Origin: Bacteroidales bacterium UBA5281
GTDB taxonomy: Bacteria; Bacteroidota; Bacteroidia; Bacteroidales; Lentimicrobiaceae
Direction: 5' to 3'
Length of the DNA stretch: 64,000 nucleotides
Assembly: GCA_002410555.1 (NCBI GenBank)
Contig: DHSR01000050.1
Span: 9,627-73,626 of the forward strand
Part shown: piece after piece, positions 55,198 through 64,000 of the stretch
How positions within the stretch are numbered: the stretch's first letter is position 1
Layout: the number at the start of each line of letters is the position of its first letter
Notes under the pieces: model-generated
Database searches by the model: none
Seen by the model: only the letters and a program-made list of their open reading frames with translations
What the model was told of the DNA's origin: nothing
Translations under genes and position numbers: made by a program

Positions 55198-56682
55198 ATG
55201 AGAATTCTTTATTTGTTTTTTATGATATGTTTTTCATTCTCTTCGGCACATAGCCAGAATGGTTTTACGACTATTTATGGTGATCATGACGTGAACCTGC
55301 CTTTGAGTGTTAAAGAAATAGGAGAGAATTATTATATAGCAACAGCTTCATGCGATGGCCCATTTACTCCTGATAACAAAGCTTCAATAGCTAAAATGAA
55401 TAAGTTTGGAGAAATTGTTAGTGAAAAATTATTCATAACAGGTGCAAGGCAATATTACCCAATTAAAAAAATTTACCCACTGAATGAAACTGAATTTCTT
55501 CTTTTGGGTAGTTATCGTGAAAATGACACAAGCAATTCGGCAATATGGGTTTTGAAAATGGATACCTTGTTAAATGTATTGTGGGAAAAGAAGATTCCAG
55601 TTGAAAAAAAATATGTTGAAAGGATTTGTTATACAATTAACGATTCAGGTAATATTGTAATGGGTGTGACGATTTGCACCGACCCTCCCAATTTTAATTT
55701 CTCAATACTTTTTCTTGAAATAACCATGGAAGGTAATGTTGTTCGCATTAGAAATGAAGCTACTGGAAGTCCATCTTATTCTATGATTTATTCATTAATC
55801 AGAAAAAGTGACGGGTACTATGCATTCGCTGATGGGTTCGCCTCTTATATGCCAATACCGATCACAAGTCCTACACAAAGGCTCGATTTAGATGATGATT
55901 TCAATATTGTAAATGTACATACCCTCCCTATGGGGATTGACCTCTATATGACTGCGCATAAACTTAATGAGCAAACCTATCTTCTTACAGGAGTTGTATA
56001 TATCGTAGGGTCATACCATGATATTGGGATTCAAAAAACAGACACTTCCAATACTGTTCTGGCTTCAAACCATTCGGGGGTACCTGGAGAATTTCCAGAT
56101 TATCCGGCATGGTTTGAAAGTATGGCACTTAATGATAAAAATAACATTTATACCGGAGGTACAGGATATGTAGGGATGAGTTTTACGCAGTGCAACCTTA
56201 CTTACCCTCAGGTATTTTTACTGAGCAATTACGACAGCCTGTTAAACTGTAGGTGGACCAGATATTATGGTAGCGACACAGCCTGCTACTATATGATGAC
56301 TATGGATGCCACTGATGACGGAGGTTGTATTATGGCAGGAACCATACTGTCGCCCAATTCAAATCCAAACCAGACTGATGTAATTATTATTAAGGTTGAC
56401 AGCGAGGGGCTAATTACTTCAAGCAATAAACAAGATACCAGAGTTATGCAGGCTATGGTTTATCCTAACCCCGGCAATGATTACCTGTTTGTGCAAACCG
56501 GGCCTCAAAACATAGGAGCAAATTTTATGCTCATAGATATTGCCGGGCAAAAACTGTTAGAACAAATTGTGAATGAAGCAACACAACAAATCCCAACAAA
56601 TACCCTGCCCCCTGGCACTTACTTCTGGACATTAAACAAAGGAAACATGCTTATTGAATCCGGAAAATGGATCAAACAATAA
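55198..56682 (+). CDS. T9SS cargo protein with propeller-like repeats (module 2)
   Basis: A 494-residue secreted protein. I start at ATG 55198, which gives the signal peptide MRILYLFFMICFSFSSAHSQ; the ORF extends to 55084 across the hairpin, which is unlikely coding. The body has repeated segments such as LNETEFLLLGSYRENDTSNS and IWVLKMDTLLNVLWEKKI, in which a value or state is followed by an aromatic-charged strand, as in propellers. The last 80 residues (YPNPGNDYLFVQTG ... PPGTYFWTLNKGNMLIESGKWIKQ) are a T9SS type A sorting domain. It is the paralogue of 52146-53645. Function unknown. Confidence 0.85.
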   Translation: MRILYLFFMICFSFSSAHSQNGFTTIYGDHDVNLPLSVKEIGENYYIATASCDGPFTPDNKASIAKMNKFGEIVSEKLFITGARQYYPIKKIYPLNETEFLLLGSYRENDTSNSAIWVLKMDTLLNVLWEKKIPVEKKYVERICYTINDSGNIVMGVTICTDPPNFNFSILFLEITMEGNVVRIRNEATGSPSYSMIYSLIRKSDGYYAFADGFASYMPIPITSPTQRLDLDDDFNIVNVHTLPMGIDLYMTAHKLNEQTYLLTGVVYIVGSYHDIGIQKTDTSNTVLASNHSGVPGEFPDYPAWFESMALNDKNNIYTGGTGYVGMSFTQCNLTYPQVFLLSNYDSLLNCRWTRYYGSDTACYYMMTMDATDDGGCIMAGTILSPNSNPNQTDVIIIKVDSEGLITSSNKQDTRVMQAMVYPNPGNDYLFVQTGPQNIGANFMLIDIAGQKLLEQIVNEATQQIPTNTLPPGTYFWTLNKGNMLIESGKWIKQ

Positions 56683-56720
56683 CACTTGAACGAGAAACAA
56701 CATCAATAAATAAACTGAAT

Positions 56721-58157
56721 ATGAAAAGCAAAGTAAAGAAATCAGCGTTTTTTTTAGCCATTCTCGTGTTCTTAGCAAATTATAGCTATGGTCAGTTGAA
56801 TGGTTTTGTTTTAACACCCTCGGGGACAACCAATAATTTTATGAAATATGTCCCTATGATTCAGCCATACAATGGAACAAACTACATTACAGCTTTTTTA
56901 ACACTCTCGGCTTATCAGGTACAGATGGGTTCAAATTATGATCCCGGAATGCCAGTTCAAAAATTACAAATGCAGGGCGGTAACATACTACTTTGCAAAA
57001 CATTTAACTCGGTAAGCACGCCAGATTTTAATCCAACCTCAAAAAATGGGGCTATACTGTTCTCTGATGTTGTTACCAATACCTATAAACATGGAAAATG
57101 GGGAATTGAATACGACAACCAATACAGTACCGGTGGACTAAACTTTTTTAATCCTGTTTCGCAACTTACTTCATCCAGGATAAATTTTAACCTGTTTATA
57201 CGCAACGATGGTTATGTAGGTGTAGGTACCGGAATCCCCCAGGCTAAACTCCATGTTGAAGGAAATTCTTTTTTCAGGGATCAAATGGTAATAGGAACTC
57301 CTTCACTGCCTGCACGACTTGATTTGTTTGGGGCAATTTCTGTCAGCAGTTTACAAAGTCTAAAGGGTTATCGGTTGGTAGCCGCCGACGAAAACGGACG
57401 TTTAATGGCTATTGAAGATAGTGAGGTTCCGGGTGATAACCTCGGAAATCACATAGCTACACAAAATTTATCACTAGGCGAGTATGGGTTAACATACACT
57501 ACGAACAATGAGGCAGCCCTCAAAATAACAAAAACCAATGATATTTATATTGCGAAAAATCTGGCAGTAAATGAAAATATTGCGGTAAAGGGCGGCCTTT
57601 ATGGTTATTCGCCTGCTGGTGGTGAAAATTGGAATAAACTTCAGATTTTCGGAAGTTCACTACCGGATGCAGCGAAAATAGAAGTCTGCGATGGTTCTGG
57701 TGATAACTGGCGGAGTATAAAATTTTTGGTTCAGGGTGGAACGGCAGATTATCAATTCTCCATAAACAGTAAAATGACGATGCGTATCCGGTCTAATAAA
57801 ATTGAGATGGGCTCTGATGAAATCCCGACCGCACTAAACGTATATGGAATTGTAAATGCCCGGGAAGTTAAGGTAAGTTTAGGAAGCTGGTCAGATTATG
57901 TGTTTGAACCAGGATATAATCTGCGTAAATTATCAGATGTTGAAGATTTTATTCTTACCCATGGTCATCTTCCTGAAATTCCTTCCGCTTCATCCGTGAT
58001 AGAAAATGGTGTAAACCTGGGTGAAATGGATGCATTGTTGCTTAAAAAGATTGAGGAATTGACATTGTATGTGATAGAACTTCAAAAGAATAACGAGCAA
58101 ATGAGCACAGAAATCGAGAATCTGAAAACACTTGTTACTTCATCAAAAAACCAATAA
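56721..58157 (+). CDS. tail-fibre-like protein with C-terminal coiled coil, RHS-locus associated
   Basis: A 478-residue secreted protein; I start at ATG 56721 (signal peptide MKSKVKKSAFFLAILVFLAN), since the ORF to 56667 overlaps the previous gene. The middle has phage-tail-like repeats (NNEAALKITKTNDIYIAKNL, AKLHVEGNSFFRDQMVIG). The end has the pattern YVFEPGYNLRKLSDVEDFIL, then HLPEIPSASSVIENGVNLGEM, LLKKIEELTLYVIELQ and a terminal coiled coil. This ending is common to Bacteroidota proteins near RHS genes and recalls endosialidase-chaperone tail proteins, though the catalytic Ser/Lys dyad is not visible. The role may be trimeric display or folding; inference. Confidence 0.8.
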   Translation: MKSKVKKSAFFLAILVFLANYSYGQLNGFVLTPSGTTNNFMKYVPMIQPYNGTNYITAFLTLSAYQVQMGSNYDPGMPVQKLQMQGGNILLCKTFNSVSTPDFNPTSKNGAILFSDVVTNTYKHGKWGIEYDNQYSTGGLNFFNPVSQLTSSRINFNLFIRNDGYVGVGTGIPQAKLHVEGNSFFRDQMVIGTPSLPARLDLFGAISVSSLQSLKGYRLVAADENGRLMAIEDSEVPGDNLGNHIATQNLSLGEYGLTYTTNNEAALKITKTNDIYIAKNLAVNENIAVKGGLYGYSPAGGENWNKLQIFGSSLPDAAKIEVCDGSGDNWRSIKFLVQGGTADYQFSINSKMTMRIRSNKIEMGSDEIPTALNVYGIVNAREVKVSLGSWSDYVFEPGYNLRKLSDVEDFILTHGHLPEIPSASSVIENGVNLGEMDALLLKKIEELTLYVIELQKNNEQMSTEIENLKTLVTSSKNQ

Positions 58158-58159
58158 AC

Positions 58160-58594
58160 ATGAAAGGCTTTATCATTTCGCTATGTATTTGCCTTCTGTT
58201 TCCTTTGGCAATAATGGCTCAAACAAGCATAGTATTTGAATATGACGATGCGGGCAATAGGGTAAAGCGCACCATTTTTACTTTTAAAATGAGTGAAGCG
58301 GACTCAACCTTAACCGAATCCGGCACTCCTAAACAAGATGAAAACCCGGCTGCTCAAAGAATTGCAGTTTACCCTAACCCCACCGATGGATTGGTAAATA
58401 TAGATTTTAACCTGCCACCGGAACCCAAAGCCTATTACGTACTAACTGCCATTAACGGAGCCCAGGTAGAGCAGGGTAATCTTACCGCTACTACTCAAAC
58501 ACAGTTGAATCTAATGAATCTGGGTAAAGGAACTTACATTCTGCATGTGGTAAGCGGCGACGATAAGGAAAAATTTAAGATTGTGAAACAGTAA
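58160..58594 (+). CDS. small YD-motif protein with T9SS sorting domain
   Basis: A 144-residue secreted protein. The signal peptide is MKGFIISLCICLLFPLAIMAQ. The next 25 residues contain one YD/RHS motif (FEYDDAGNRVKRTI). An acidic linker (EADSTLTESGTPKQDE) leads to a T9SS type A domain (AVYPNPTDGLVNIDF ... GKGTYILHVVSGDDKEKFKIVKQ). A single Rhs repeat tied to a sorting domain could link the neighbouring RHS protein with the T9SS. It starts 2 bp after the previous stop and 217 bp before the RHS gene. The role as an anchor or adaptor is inference. Confidence 0.85.
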   Translation: MKGFIISLCICLLFPLAIMAQTSIVFEYDDAGNRVKRTIFTFKMSEADSTLTESGTPKQDENPAAQRIAVYPNPTDGLVNIDFNLPPEPKAYYVLTAINGAQVEQGNLTATTQTQLNLMNLGKGTYILHVVSGDDKEKFKIVKQ

Positions 58595-58811
58595 GAATCC
58601 TCACATATTTGTAAAGTCAATTTGTCTTCAGATGCGGCAAAAAGGAATAAACTTAATTGTGAAGGCTCAAACAGAGATTGTATCTCATTAATTGGAATCT
58701 ATTTATCAGCATTTACAACCATTTTTTAAAGCCAGCTGAAGCCAGTAGAATCTAAAAAACAAGAAAACACAAAGCGGGGCTAGCGTGAAGCCCCACAAAA
58801 AATATATTGAT
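58595..58811. other. leader region of the RHS gene with a short hairpin
   Basis: A 217-bp spacer. GGGGCT (58776-58781) pairs with AGCCCC (58789-58794) 17 nt before the start codon, so it would sit in the 5' leader. There is no clear -33/-7 pair and no supported ORF. Confidence 0.5.
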
Positions 58812-61800
58812 ATGAAAAACATCATCCTTACTTTATCTGCGTTTTTGCTTATTGGTGCTTCAGGTGCCCAGATACTTATTGATAAAGAAATTCCCGGTAA
58901 CATTACAAAAATAATTACTGCCCCGGAATATATAAGGATGATGCCGGGCTTTGAATATAAACCCGTTTCACAGAACTATTTCAGGGCATATATTGATGAA
59001 AATGCAAGTACCATCCTGCCCGTTACCTATCAGGAATATATTGATCCCGAAAAACGCGAACTTGACTTTGATTTACCAGTGGGTTCAACTGATGGGGTGG
59101 CATCTGTTTCACTTACAGGGGCTGCAACTTACACCATTCCTATCTTTTCTCCGCCTGGCACTGCCGGTATGCAGCCTTCGCTCTCACTGGCTTACAGCAG
59201 CCAGGCAGGAAACGGAATTGCCGGGTATGGATGGAATTTGGCGGGATTGAGTGCGATAACAAGAACAGGCCTCACTATTTATCACGATGACCGTGTTGAA
59301 GGTATTGACTTCGACGATGACCGTTTTGCGCTTGATGGGCAAAGGTTGATAAAATCATTTAAAAGCGAGCAATATGGCGCAGATGGGACAAGGTATTTCA
59401 CTGAAATTTTTAATGGAAGCAGAATTATCTCGCACGGCTCAATAGGTAATGGCCCAGCATGGTTTAAAGTTATAGGGAACGATGGAAGTATTATTGAATA
59501 TGGTAAAACAAATAATTCCCGACTAACAAGCCAACGACCTGACCAAACCACAATTACATGGTACATTAACAAGATTACTGACCCCAATGGAAATTATATA
59601 CAGTTTATCTACGATAAGAAAGCTCTTGAAATAAACATAAAAGAGATAAAATATACGGGTAACGATGAAGCCTCGCCTGCAATTGAGCCTTATAATTCAA
59701 TTAAGTTCTATTATAGCGACCGAACCGATAATTCTACTGCATTTGTTTCAGGATCAAGATTAGAACAAACCTTGCTCCTTGATCATATTGATGTGGTTAG
59801 TGAGAAGAACATTGTTAAATCCTACATTCTAAAGTATTTCTACGACTTTTATTCAAAACTAAATGAGGTTGAGGAATTTGGTTCTGATGGGGCCCATTAC
59901 AATTCAATAGTTTTTGGGTATGATAATAGTGTTTATTCAAATTCCGTTAATAATACAAAATTATCATCTAAAGATAATATCATTATGTTTGTTGATTTTA
60001 ATAACGATGGATTAGCTGATATCTTTAAAGGAGGCTCTAGTGGTACAAATGAAAAGTCATGGGAAATTCACATAAATCAAGGGGAAGATCCAAGATTTAA
60101 TAATGAACCTGATTTTAGTGGTAATCTGCTGAATTCCCGTGATCATAAAATTGTTCCGATCGATTTTGATGGAGATGGCTTTATGGATATTCTTATATAT
60201 TCGATCTATTCTAGTGTTTTGTTTGGCGATGAATACTGCGATCTTGATCTTCTTCACAATACTGGAAGTGATTTTGTTACTTATCATTTACTCGACGAAA
60301 GTGATTTACATGGTTGGTGGTTTGATAATTTCAATACAGAGATTCGTGTTTTGGATATGGATGGTGATAATAAAGATGAATTTATATTGTGGATAAGTGG
60401 GGAATGGATGGGTAGTTTGGACCACCTTGTATATTTCTTTGAAATTCAGCAAACAAACAATACTATTGTTGCAAATAATCTTTTTTTTAAGGAATATTTG
60501 TATTCAGGATTCCAACCTACAAACATCTTAGCTTTAGACCTAAATGGCGATAGTAAGGATGAGTTGTTAATTGTCAAAGAGGATGATAAATCAGAAATTT
60601 ATGAATTTATAAAGGAGAACAACGTTATTCATTCAAGAAAAATATACGATAGTGGATTCCCTTCAAGCCATCACCATTTATTTGTTGGTGATTTTAATGG
60701 AGATGGACGAGTTGATTTATTATCACAAGTTCAAGACAACCAACATAAAACACATTGGTATCTTGCATATTGGCTTGACGGTGGTTTTGTTGAAAATGAA
60801 ATTATCGACATCCTTCCTGAAAATAATGATCCTACATTCTATAGTGTTGGTGATTTTAACGGTGATGGCAAAGCTGACCTTAGTTATTTGTACAACGAAA
60901 ATATTAATGGTAACTATCGAGCTAGAAATAAAATTTTTTATTCGTATAATGACTCCTTCAAATCATCCACAAATGAATTATTCATGTATTTTATCGGTGG
61001 AAGTTCTAACTGGCAAGTGCCTCCACAGCCATTCTCTTCATATTTATCTGATTTTGATGGTGATGGAATTTCAGATTTGGGATTTGGAGCAGCAGATTTT
61101 ATCAGATGTGTTATTACAAAGCCTTGGGTAAATTATAATACACTAAAAATGGTTGCTAACGGTTTTAATGCGAAAAGTCAATTTTTATACAATACATTAG
61201 CAAGTCAATCAATCTATTCAACAAATGGGCAATTGGATTATCCAGTCCGCCACTTTGTTTATCCATTAAAAGTTGTTGAATCACTGGCAACAGATAATGG
61301 TTTAGGCGATTTTAATACATTGACATATAATTATGGAAATGGAATAGTCCACTTGGAAGGAAAAGGCTTTTTAGGTTTCCAGAAATTTCAAACAACTTCT
61401 TCAATTTCTCCAGTTCGATCAACTTCAATGTTTGCAATACATCCGACTTATTATTTTTTGCAACCTGAGCAAACATTTTCTTATAAAAGCATTTTGGGGC
61501 CTGATGTTCAAATACATAGAACAAATAGCGTAAATCAGGTAAAGACAGGATTTGAATTAACCAATAAAGTATTTTTACCCTGGCAGTCGCTGGTTACAGA
61601 AAAAGATTTTGCCACGGGTAACAAACAAACAACTGAGGTAACCATTGATAACTATGGCAATCCACTAACCCAGGAAGTGAAAATTTTTGATTCACATACT
61701 GCTACTACCGAAACAGCATCTAACTTAACCGAATACAAAGATTATTGGTCTGCACCTGGCAATATCCCCTCCAAACCCCAAACCATAGTAAGTACAGCAA

Positions 61801-64000
61801 AAAGATATGGACAACCTCCTCTTTCAGAAACCAATAAGATTATATATGATAGCAAAGGAAACACCACAAGCACGATCGATTTTTTTGGTATGCCCAAAGC
61901 AGTAACAACTATCTATTCAGATTTTACCTTGGTTGGATTGCCTAAAACGTCAACAGTATCGGCAACAGGTATGGAAAGCAGGATTAGCCGTGTTATATTC
62001 GATAGCAAATATCGTTTTGTAACTTCACAAACCGATGCCGAAGGCTATACATCCTCCACTATTTACGAACCTGCTTTTGGCAATAAATTATCCGTTACCA
62101 GTGCCAATGAACAAACCATATCAATGGAATACGATGGCTTTGGCACACCTATCAAGCAAACAGATGAGTTAGGCGTATGGTCAAAAACTGAGTTTAGATG
62201 GTACACCGGCAGCACCAAACCAAATGTATTATACTTTGCCGAATCCACTTCAAATAACGGATTAACATCTGCAAAATACTTTGATAAGTTAGGGCGTGCC
62301 TTATATGCTACACGTACTGATCCGAATGAAATGATATCGAGCACCAAAACAGTATACAATTATAAAGGACAGATGGTCAGTGTTTCAGAACCCTATTTTG
62401 AAACAGCTACACCCACTCAATTCACAACTACAGCTTATCATCCTGATTATGGGTTCCCTGTTTCCTCCACATTACCCACAGGCGTAATTATTACAAGCAC
62501 TACGCCTACGCCTGAAAACCCGGGAAGAACCACTACCGTTACCAATAGCGCAACAGGCATAACTACATCCAAGAAAGCAGATTGCACCGGCAAACTTATA
62601 ACCGCCATTGACCCCGGTGGTACGCTGACTTATACCTATTACAGCGATGGGCAAACAAAGCAAATTGATTCGCCTGATGGCAACAATGTATCTATTACTT
62701 ACGATGAGTATGGCAGACAAAAGACATTAAACGATCCCGATGCCGGTGTGATAGAATATATTCATGATGCATTTGGACAACTTATTTATCAAAAGGATGC
62801 CAATGGCAGTGAATTTGACATGCATTATGATAAACTGGGAAGATTATTAGAAAAAGAAACCATAAAAAACAACCTGATAACAAACCAGGTGTTTAAATAT
62901 TATCCTTTCGATGCTGCAAAAGGCCGAAGAGGTGCGGTTGATTATACCCATTGTACTAACGAAAACGGTAATAATACCCGGGAAACATACCTATACAACG
63001 ATAAAGCACAATTAACACAAAAAATTATTGTAACCGATAACAACGACAAATCTTTTACCTATCTTTACACCTACGATTCAAAGGGCAATCCCGATGAATA
63101 TACTTACCCCACGGGCTTAACCTTTAAAAACGAGTACAACCCCACAAACGGAGCTTTGCAGAACGTGAAAGAAAAACAAAGCGGCAGAATAATCTATGCA
63201 CCCGGCAGCTACAATGCACGCGGGCAAATGATTTATTTTGGCATGAGCAGCAATCACATATATACAACTTTTGGTTACGACGATTTTGGCCTGCCCACCT
63301 ACCGGATGACAGGAAATTATTACCCCTCTTCATCCAACATTCAAAACCTCGAAACCAATTTCGACCCTTCCACTGGCAACTTAAACTGGCGAAAAGACCG
63401 CACCCGTAATTTAACCGAGAATTTCACCTACGACGCCGTGCACAAAAACCGCCTGGCTTCCTGGCAGGTGCAGGGGCAGCAGCAATACAATACCACCTAC
63501 AACAATTCCAATGGCAATATAATCACCAAAACCGATTTTACTTCGCCTGGCAACCCCTATTCATATGGTTTAAATGCAGGGCCCCATGCCGTTACCGGTG
63601 TTAAAGCACCATTGCTGATGCCTGTCGAAGCGGAGCAGGAAATAAGCTACAACAGCTTTAACAAGGCCTCGCTTATCAGCCACAACTACCAAAGGCGGGA
63701 ATTGTTTTTACATTACGGCCCCGATGAACAGCGCGTAAAAACCGAGTACAAGATAAACGGACAAACCACCCTTACAAAATACTTCCCCGGGGGAGGCCTG
63801 GAAGTGGAAGTATCGGCCAATGGCAGTGAACGCTGGCTGCATTACCTGCCCGGCGGGGGTTTGTACGTGTGCGATGAAAACTTTGATAAAATTGGCATGT
63901 ACTATGTGTTGACCGACTACCTGGGCAGTGCCCACAAGGTAATTACCGAAACCGGTAATACAGTAGAGGAGTATAGCTTCGACCCATGGGGAAGAAGACG
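58812..64000 (+). CDS. giant secreted SpvB/FG-GAP/RHS-repeat protein, 3' end beyond the window
   Basis: Open from ATG 58812 to the window edge (1729 codons plus 2 nt, no stop), so it is a partial gene. The order is: signal peptide (MKNIILTLSAFLLIGASGAQ); an SpvB/TcB-like domain (about 90-380, with YTIPIFSPPGTAGMQPSLSL and QAGNGIAGYGWNLAGLSAIT); seven FG-GAP/VCBS calcium-type repeats (DFNNDGLAD, DFDGDGFMD, DMDGDNKDE, DLNGDSKDE, DFNGDGRVD, DFNGDGKAD, DFDGDGISD at residues 394-757); then many YD repeats (YDKLGR, YDEYGR, YDSKGN, YNYKGQ) to the RHS core (DYLGSAHKVITETGNTVEEY, FDPWGRR). RHS cores normally end about here and continue into a variable C-terminal domain, often a toxin. That part is not in the window. 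Role: toxin or adhesin, inference. Confidence 0.92.
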   Translation, partial: MKNIILTLSAFLLIGASGAQILIDKEIPGNITKIITAPEYIRMMPGFEYKPVSQNYFRAYIDENASTILPVTYQEYIDPEKRELDFDLPVGSTDGVASVSLTGAATYTIPIFSPPGTAGMQPSLSLAYSSQAGNGIAGYGWNLAGLSAITRTGLTIYHDDRVEGIDFDDDRFALDGQRLIKSFKSEQYGADGTRYFTEIFNGSRIISHGSIGNGPAWFKVIGNDGSIIEYGKTNNSRLTSQRPDQTTITWYINKITDPNGNYIQFIYDKKALEINIKEIKYTGNDEASPAIEPYNSIKFYYSDRTDNSTAFVSGSRLEQTLLLDHIDVVSEKNIVKSYILKYFYDFYSKLNEVEEFGSDGAHYNSIVFGYDNSVYSNSVNNTKLSSKDNIIMFVDFNNDGLADIFKGGSSGTNEKSWEIHINQGEDPRFNNEPDFSGNLLNSRDHKIVPIDFDGDGFMDILIYSIYSSVLFGDEYCDLDLLHNTGSDFVTYHLLDESDLHGWWFDNFNTEIRVLDMDGDNKDEFILWISGEWMGSLDHLVYFFEIQQTNNTIVANNLFFKEYLYSGFQPTNILALDLNGDSKDELLIVKEDDKSEIYEFIKENNVIHSRKIYDSGFPSSHHHLFVGDFNGDGRVDLLSQVQDNQHKTHWYLAYWLDGGFVENEIIDILPENNDPTFYSVGDFNGDGKADLSYLYNENINGNYRARNKIFYSYNDSFKSSTNELFMYFIGGSSNWQVPPQPFSSYLSDFDGDGISDLGFGAADFIRCVITKPWVNYNTLKMVANGFNAKSQFLYNTLASQSIYSTNGQLDYPVRHFVYPLKVVESLATDNGLGDFNTLTYNYGNGIVHLEGKGFLGFQKFQTTSSISPVRSTSMFAIHPTYYFLQPEQTFSYKSILGPDVQIHRTNSVNQVKTGFELTNKVFLPWQSLVTEKDFATGNKQTTEVTIDNYGNPLTQEVKIFDSHTATTETASNLTEYKDYWSAPGNIPSKPQTIVSTAKRYGQPPLSETNKIIYDSKGNTTSTIDFFGMPKAVTTIYSDFTLVGLPKTSTVSATGMESRISRVIFDSKYRFVTSQTDAEGYTSSTIYEPAFGNKLSVTSANEQTISMEYDGFGTPIKQTDELGVWSKTEFRWYTGSTKPNVLYFAESTSNNGLTSAKYFDKLGRALYATRTDPNEMISSTKTVYNYKGQMVSVSEPYFETATPTQFTTTAYHPDYGFPVSSTLPTGVIITSTTPTPENPGRTTTVTNSATGITTSKKADCTGKLITAIDPGGTLTYTYYSDGQTKQIDSPDGNNVSITYDEYGRQKTLNDPDAGVIEYIHDAFGQLIYQKDANGSEFDMHYDKLGRLLEKETIKNNLITNQVFKYYPFDAAKGRRGAVDYTHCTNENGNNTRETYLYNDKAQLTQKIIVTDNNDKSFTYLYTYDSKGNPDEYTYPTGLTFKNEYNPTNGALQNVKEKQSGRIIYAPGSYNARGQMIYFGMSSNHIYTTFGYDDFGLPTYRMTGNYYPSSSNIQNLETNFDPSTGNLNWRKDRTRNLTENFTYDAVHKNRLASWQVQGQQQYNTTYNNSNGNIITKTDFTSPGNPYSYGLNAGPHAVTGVKAPLLMPVEAEQEISYNSFNKASLISHNYQRRELFLHYGPDEQRVKTEYKINGQTTLTKYFPGGGLEVEVSANGSERWLHYLPGGGLYVCDENFDKIGMYYVLTDYLGSAHKVITETGNTVEEYSFDPWGRR

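Noticed and set aside
58706..58903. Minus-strand frame across the RHS gene start
   Set aside because: It is the shadow of the RHS signal peptide region and has no supporting feature.

Overview
The window looks like chromosomal DNA of a Bacteroidota member, probably near Bacteroidales/Marinilabiliales. The reasons are: several exported proteins end in a type IX secretion (T9SS) type A C-terminal domain; lipoproteins carry charged residues after the lipid cysteine (CKKD, CDKE); genes lack clear Shine-Dalgarno sites; and good matches to the Bacteroidota promoter (TTTG-N19-21-TAnnTTTG) precede several genes. Species cannot be set from the sequence. I found no tRNA, rRNA, CRISPR array, insertion sequence or prophage.

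Layout. 0-4.6 kb: a secreted protein and an OmpA-type envelope protein, then a small membrane-protein/XRE-regulator operon with its own promoter and operator-like repeats, then a purine/pyrimidine-rich repeat patch. 4.6-16.2 kb: a secreted S9 peptidase, a stand-alone receiver protein, GH31 and GH13 glucan-degrading enzymes, and an apparent four-gene operon (mgsA, HAD phosphatase, catalytic M16 peptidase, non-catalytic M16 partner) closed by a strong terminator. 16.4-24 kb: pfkA, a large HPII-type catalase, type II NADH dehydrogenase, an MDR reductase and a YqhD-type aldehyde reductase. Methylglyoxal synthase and YqhD sit at the two ends of this block, so making and detoxifying reactive aldehydes is a plausible shared theme. 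24-37.8 kb: a large M16 peptidase, RffA-type aminotransferase, an outer-membrane barrel with a trinucleotide microsatellite against its start codon, a lipoprotein hydrolase, a rhomboid protease, an FAH-family enzyme, a DEDDh exonuclease, a 2-oxoacid dehydrogenase E2, a glycosyltransferase fusion and an RluE-type pseudouridine synthase. 37.8-50.7 kb: a GH13(T9SS)-GH53(lipoprotein) operon, a broken 7TM histidine kinase, a universal stress protein, an HD protein, ligA, a DUF2807 protein, an EamA transporter and a Gre-like factor.

51-64 kb is the most unusual part. It is a one-direction surface/secretion cluster. A two-gene module (lipoprotein plus propeller-like T9SS cargo) occurs twice in tandem. 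A 130-nt leader covering the 5' UTR, signal peptide and lipobox is identical in both copies, although the proteins behind it have diverged strongly, and copy one has an in-frame TAG directly after this leader. Next come a tail-fibre-like coiled-coil protein, a 144-residue protein with one YD (Rhs) motif joined to a T9SS sorting domain, and a giant SpvB/FG-GAP/RHS protein that is open for at least 1729 codons and runs off the right edge inside the RHS core. Its variable C-terminal tip, where a toxin domain would lie, is just outside the window. I read this as a candidate T9SS-associated RHS (polymorphic-toxin or adhesin) locus. The function is inference.
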